DNA of 64,000 bases from Burkholderia diffusa (lineage in GTDB: Bacteria > Pseudomonadota > Gammaproteobacteria > Burkholderiales > Burkholderiaceae): the NCBI RefSeq assembly GCF_902499115.1, contig NZ_CABVPN010000002.1:62001-126000 (forward strand), in the 5' to 3' direction. A program made the translations under genes and the position numbers. Within the stretch, counting starts at the first letter, position 1. The number at the start of each line of letters is the position of its first letter. The notes under the pieces are model-generated. The model made no database searches, had not been told where the DNA came from, and was given only the letters and a program-made list of their open reading frames with translations. Shown here piece after piece: positions 60,524 through 64,000 of the stretch.

Positions 60524-61480
60524 GTGCAAAATTCGACCGATCCGACGCCGGCGTCCGCGCCGCCGATGAGCTGGGACGACCTCCGCTATTTCCTGGCGGT
60601 GATGCGCGGCGGCAGCCTGTCGGCCGCCGCGCGAACGCTGCAGGTCCAGCACTCGACGGTCGCCCGGCGCATCGATGCGCTGGAGTCCGCGCTCGGCATC
60701 CGGCTGTTCGACCGGTTGCCACGCGGCTGGCCGCCGACCGACGAAGGCCTGCACCTCGCCGAGCATGCCGCGCGCGTCGAAGCCGACGTGCATGCGTTCG
60801 CGCGCGCCGCGCAGGGGGCAGCGGCGCTCGACGGTGTCGTGCGCGTGTCGGCGTCGCCGGTATTCGCGAGCCACTTCCTCGCGCCGCGGCTCGCCCGCGC
60901 GCAGCGCGCATGGCCCGCGCTGCGGATCGACCTGATGGGCGAGATGCACGCGGCCAACCTCTACGCGCGCGAAGCCGACCTCGCGGTGCGCCTGTCGCGG
61001 CCGAGCGAGCCGGGGCTGGCCGCGCGCCGGCTCGGCACGATGCGCTTCGCGCTGTGCGCGTCGCCCGACTGGGCCGCCGCGCCGCCCGACACCTGGGCAT
61101 TCCTCGGCTACGACGACGCACTCGCACAAATGCCGCAGCAGCAATGGCTCGAACGCTTCGCGGCCGGGCGCCGCTTCGCATTCATCGCCAACGATCTGGC
61201 CGCGCTGCATCGTGCGTGCGTGGCCGGCGCGGGAGTCGCATTGCTGCCGCGCTTTCTCGTCGACACGTCGGCGACGGATGCGGACGCGGGCACGCCGGCT
61301 TCGGCCGATCCGTCGCTGTCGACTGCCGCCGCGCTCGTCGAGTTGACGTCCGCGCCCCGATGCGATGTCGAGCGCGAGATCTGGCTCGTCGTCCACCCGG
61401 ACGTGCGGCGCTCGCCGCGCGTGCAGCGCGTCGCGGATGCGATCGCCGACGCGGTTCGCGACGCGGACGGCCATTTGTAG
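60524..61480 (+). CDS. LysR family regulator, divergent from the quinone oxidoreductase
   Basis: 318 residues with a GTG start at 60524; the ATG at 60566 (MSWDDLRYFLAVMRGG) is an alternative that keeps the whole HTH. N-terminus SWDDLRYFLAVMRGGSLSAA and LQVQHSTVARRIDALE, typical of the subgroup. Usually controls the divergent oxidoreductase. Confidence 0.88.
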   Translation: MQNSTDPTPASAPPMSWDDLRYFLAVMRGGSLSAAARTLQVQHSTVARRIDALESALGIRLFDRLPRGWPPTDEGLHLAEHAARVEADVHAFARAAQGAAALDGVVRVSASPVFASHFLAPRLARAQRAWPALRIDLMGEMHAANLYAREADLAVRLSRPSEPGLAARRLGTMRFALCASPDWAAAPPDTWAFLGYDDALAQMPQQQWLERFAAGRRFAFIANDLAALHRACVAGAGVALLPRFLVDTSATDADAGTPASADPSLSTAAALVELTSAPRCDVEREIWLVVHPDVRRSPRVQRVADAIADAVRDADGHL

Positions 61481-61575
61481 GCGCGGCTTCTCCTGACCGC
61501 GCGACGCGACCCATGCCTTTACGGCGCCGCCTCGCGGCCGGCATAGTAGCGGTTTCGTCCACCCGTTCCGCCACC

Positions 61576-62136
61576 ATGTCCGCCGCCCCCGCCTGCGTCG
61601 TCCGCGACGCGACCGATACCGATCTCCCCACCATTCACGCGATCTATGCACACCATGTGCGCCACAGCGTCGCGTCGTTCGAGGAGACGCCGCCCGACGT
61701 CGACGAACTGCGCGCGCGCCGCGACGCGGTGCTGCGTCACGGGCTGCCCTATCTCGTCGCGGAATGCGACGGCCGCATCGCCGGCTATGCGTACGCGACG
61801 CCGTATCGCACGCGCAGCGCGTACCGCCACACGATCGAGGATTCGATCTACATCGACGACGCGCAGCGCGGCCGCGGCATCGGCCGCGCGCTGCTCGCGG
61901 CGCTGATCGCGCGGTGCGAGACCGGCCCGTGGCGGCAGATGATCGCGGTGATCGCCGACGGCGGCACCGGCGGCTCGACGTCGCTGCACCGCGCATTCGG
62001 CTTCGAGCCGGCGGGCGTGCTGAAGGCGGTCGGTTTCAAGCACGGCCGCTGGATCGATACCGCGCTGATGCAGCGCGCGCTCGGCGACGGCGCACGCACC
62101 CTTCCCGCCTCGCCCGAGCCTGGCGCGTCGCGCTAG
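61576..62136 (+). CDS. GNAT N-acetyltransferase, phosphinothricin acetyltransferase-like
   Basis: 186 residues from the ATG at 61576; ATG 61513 would add 21 basic residues. GNAT features: VRDATDTDLPTIHAIYAHHV, SFEETPPDVDELRAR, EDSIYIDDAQRGRGIGRALL with the acetyl-CoA R/Q-x-x-G-x-G/A loop, and GGSTSLHRAFGFEPAGVLKA. Pat/YncA-type enzymes acetylate phosphinothricin or methionine analogues; actual substrate unknown. Precedes the MerR gene by 9 nt. Confidence 0.9.
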   Translation: MSAAPACVVRDATDTDLPTIHAIYAHHVRHSVASFEETPPDVDELRARRDAVLRHGLPYLVAECDGRIAGYAYATPYRTRSAYRHTIEDSIYIDDAQRGRGIGRALLAALIARCETGPWRQMIAVIADGGTGGSTSLHRAFGFEPAGVLKAVGFKHGRWIDTALMQRALGDGARTLPASPEPGASR

Positions 62137-62145
62137 AATGGCCGC

Positions 62146-62985
62146 ATGCCAAGACAGACTCCAACCATGCCAGACGAGGCCGCACCGGATTCCCGCAACG
62201 AGTACACGGTCGACGAACTCGCACGCGTGTCCGACACGACCGTGCGCAACGTCCGCGCATACCAGGATCGCGGACTGCTCGCGCCGCCCGAGAAGCGCGG
62301 GCGCGTCGGCATCTACGACGACACGCACGTCGCCCGCCTGAAGCTGATCAACCACCTGCTCGCGCGCGGCTACACGCTGTCGAACATCCAGGACTTGATC
62401 ATGGCGATCGACGAAGGCCACGACCTGCGTTCGATCCTCGGCCTGGAGAACGCGATCGGCGGCCGCTGGTCGCACGAACTGCCGAAGACCTATTCGCTCG
62501 CGCAGCTCGCACAGATGTTCGGCCCGCAGACGGCATCGCAACTGTCACGCGTGACCGAACTCGGTCTGCTCGAACGGCGCGGCCTGTCGTTCGTCGCGAA
62601 AAGCCCCGCGCTGCTCGAAGCGGCAGCCGCGATGACCAAGGAAGGCATCCCGCCGCGCGAGCTGCTCGACGTGATCAGCCTCGCGCGGCCGCATTTCGAC
62701 GCGATCGCGCGGCTGCTCGTCGATCTCGTCGTGAAGCGGCTCGACCGCTACGACGCCGGCACGCTGCCGCCGGTCACAGACGTGCCCGCGCTCGTCGACG
62801 CGATCTGGCGTCTGCGCCCGCTTGCGGCCGTGTTCGTCGAAGGCGAGACGAACCGAGCGCTCGAGACGGCGGCAAGCGCCTATCTCGGCGGCCGCGTCGC
62901 GACGATCCTCGACAAGAAGCTCAGCGACGAAGCGGCACGACAGGCCGGCACGCCCGATCCACAAGGCGACGGCGACAAAGCATAG
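62146..62985 (+). CDS. MerR family transcriptional regulator with long effector domain
   Basis: 279 residues; ATG 62167 is an alternative start. N-terminal MerR HTH (about 18-90: EYTVDELARVSDTTVRNVRA, YQDRGLLAPPEKRGRVGIYD, ARGYTLSNIQDLIMAIDEG). The remaining ~190 residues are a helical domain without the Cys ligands of metal-sensing MerR proteins; similar proteins occur beside oxidative or antibiotic-stress genes. Starts 9 nt after the acetyltransferase, so probably one transcript. Confidence 0.87.
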   Translation: MPRQTPTMPDEAAPDSRNEYTVDELARVSDTTVRNVRAYQDRGLLAPPEKRGRVGIYDDTHVARLKLINHLLARGYTLSNIQDLIMAIDEGHDLRSILGLENAIGGRWSHELPKTYSLAQLAQMFGPQTASQLSRVTELGLLERRGLSFVAKSPALLEAAAAMTKEGIPPRELLDVISLARPHFDAIARLLVDLVVKRLDRYDAGTLPPVTDVPALVDAIWRLRPLAAVFVEGETNRALETAASAYLGGRVATILDKKLSDEAARQAGTPDPQGDGDKA

Positions 62986-63108
62986 GACCGCCGCCGTCAT
63001 ATTCATATCGGCAATGCTTCGTTTGCGGGCCCGACCGCCCATGCGACGATTCTTCCAACCGAGCGGCACGCGCCGCTCACCGAAGACGTTTCGCATGGAG
63101 CCTGTTCG

Positions 63109-64000
63109 ATGATTCGTTTCACCCGCTGGATCACCCGCGCCGCTGCGACGGCGCTCGTCGCCGTCGCAGCCACATCCGCGTTCGCGCAGGGCGGCGCCGA
63201 CAAGGTCGTGCGCATCGGCTACCAGAAGGCCGGCCTGCTGTCGATCATCAAGGCGCAGGGCTCGCTTGAAGCGCGCCTCAAGCCGCTCGGCTACAACGTC
63301 CAGTGGTTCGAATTCCCGGCCGGCCCGCAACTGCTCGAGGCACTGAACGCGAACAGCATCGACTTCGGCTATACGGGCGCGCCGCCGCCGGTGTTTGCGC
63401 AAGCGGCCGGCGTGCGCTTCGTGTACGTCGGCGCGGAGCCGCCGTCGCCGCACAACGAAGCTGTGTTCGTGAAGGCCGATTCGTCGATCCGCTCACTCGC
63501 CGACCTGCGCGGCAAGAAGGTCGCGCTGCAGAAGGGTTCGAGCGCGAACTACCTGCTGCTCCAGGCGCTGAAGCAAGCAGGTGTGCGCTACGACGAGATC
63601 CACCCCGTGTACCTGCCGCCCGCCGACGCGCGCGCCGCATTCGAGAGCGGCAACGTCGACGCGTGGGCCGTCTGGGATCCGTACTATGCCGCCGCGCAGA
63701 ATTCGTTGAAGATTCGCACGCTGTCCGACTACACGGGTCTTACGCCCGCGAACAACTTCTACGAGGCAACGCGTGATTTTGCTGAGCAGCATGCCGACGT
63801 GATCGGCGCGCTCCTGAAGCAGGCGCGTGAGACGGGGCTGTGGGTCAACGGCCATCCAGCCGAGACGGCCGCGCTGATCGCGCCGAAGGTCGGGCTGCCG
63901 TCGCCGCTCGTGGAAACGTGGATCAAGCGCGTGCCGTTCGGTGCGGTGCCGATCGACGAGAAGATCGTCGCGGTGCAGCAGGGGGTGGCCGATGCGTTCT
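63109..64000 (+). CDS. ssuA: sulfonate ABC transporter substrate-binding protein, SsuA-like (3' partial)
   Basis: The ATG at 63109 gives a signal peptide (MIRFTRWITRAAATALVAV…AFA) and a mature domain that runs off the window end after about 297 residues. SsuA/TauA family features: VRIGYQKAGLLSIIKAQGSL, NSIDFGYTGAPPPVFAQAAG, LRGKKVALQKGSSANYLLL, NVDAWAVWDPYYAAAQ. Binds aliphatic sulfonates in the periplasm. Expected partners (permease, ATPase, monooxygenase) should lie beyond the window. Fits with the organosulfur genes at 34-38 kb. Confidence 0.9.
   Translation, partial: MIRFTRWITRAAATALVAVAATSAFAQGGADKVVRIGYQKAGLLSIIKAQGSLEARLKPLGYNVQWFEFPAGPQLLEALNANSIDFGYTGAPPPVFAQAAGVRFVYVGAEPPSPHNEAVFVKADSSIRSLADLRGKKVALQKGSSANYLLLQALKQAGVRYDEIHPVYLPPADARAAFESGNVDAWAVWDPYYAAAQNSLKIRTLSDYTGLTPANNFYEATRDFAEQHADVIGALLKQARETGLWVNGHPAETAALIAPKVGLPSPLVETWIKRVPFGAVPIDEKIVAVQQGVADAF

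Noticed and set aside
1..64000. CRISPR arrays, rRNA or tRNA genes
   Set aside because: No regularly spaced repeats or recognisable RNA gene sequence was seen on reading; a tRNA scan was not possible here.

Overview
The window is high-GC DNA with the codon use, gene repertoire and paralogue families of Burkholderia, most likely a B. cepacia complex strain and probably a secondary replicon (inference: many LysR regulators, transporters and catabolic oxidoreductases, few housekeeping genes). No rRNA, tRNA or CRISPR array was seen.

Layout. 1-4.1 kb: 3' part of a YdeP-type molybdopterin oxidoreductase, a bestrophin-like channel and two small exported proteins. 4.1-14.8 kb: a dipeptide-utilisation locus. 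A MurR/RpiR regulator, a VanX/DdpX D-Ala-D-Ala dipeptidase, a substrate-binding protein, two permeases and two ATPases form a tight operon resembling E. coli ddpXABCDF. A second, closely similar binding protein lies upstream, separated by a methyltransferase and a glycosyltransferase-like gene. A 45-bp dyad sits directly before the regulator. 14.9-20.8 kb: small membrane and exported proteins, a LysR gene beside a class A beta-lactamase homologue that has lost its catalytic Ser and Lys, an NlpD-like lipoprotein, a 36-residue membrane protein, another LysR and an NTF2-like protein. 21-30 kb: a large lyase-like lipoprotein with a LacI-type palindrome upstream, TauE/SafE, aldo/keto reductase with divergent LysR, a porin, OpgC and an esterase. 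30-33.6 kb: a three-gene periplasmic dehydrogenase operon (GMC flavoprotein, small subunit, tri-haem cytochrome c). 34-38.2 kb: a sulfur-scavenging set (SfnB-like and DszC-like flavoproteins, NtaA/DszA monooxygenase). 38.3-50.5 kb: FAD monooxygenase with divergent LysR, SDR, cupin, MFS, diguanylate cyclase, potassium channel, FAD amine oxidase, a hypothetical gene behind a LexA-type box, and an HTH/pseudo-receiver regulator. 50.6-53.9 kb: a nuclease-helicase fusion and a chemoreceptor.

54.0-58.15 kb is an accessory insertion, clearly more AT-rich than its surroundings. It splits an EmrB-type MFS gene. It carries IS3-family remnants at the left, a minus-strand cassette (PAAR spike protein, a candidate ADP-ribosyltransferase toxin with a glycine-zipper membrane segment, and two unrecognised downstream proteins that are candidate immunity genes), and an RNase HI remnant at the right. 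This looks like an orphan type VI secretion effector/immunity module and is the most interesting part of the window. 59.4-64 kb returns to typical content: quinone oxidoreductase with divergent LysR, an acetyltransferase, a MerR regulator and the start of an SsuA-type sulfonate-binding protein that runs off the window.
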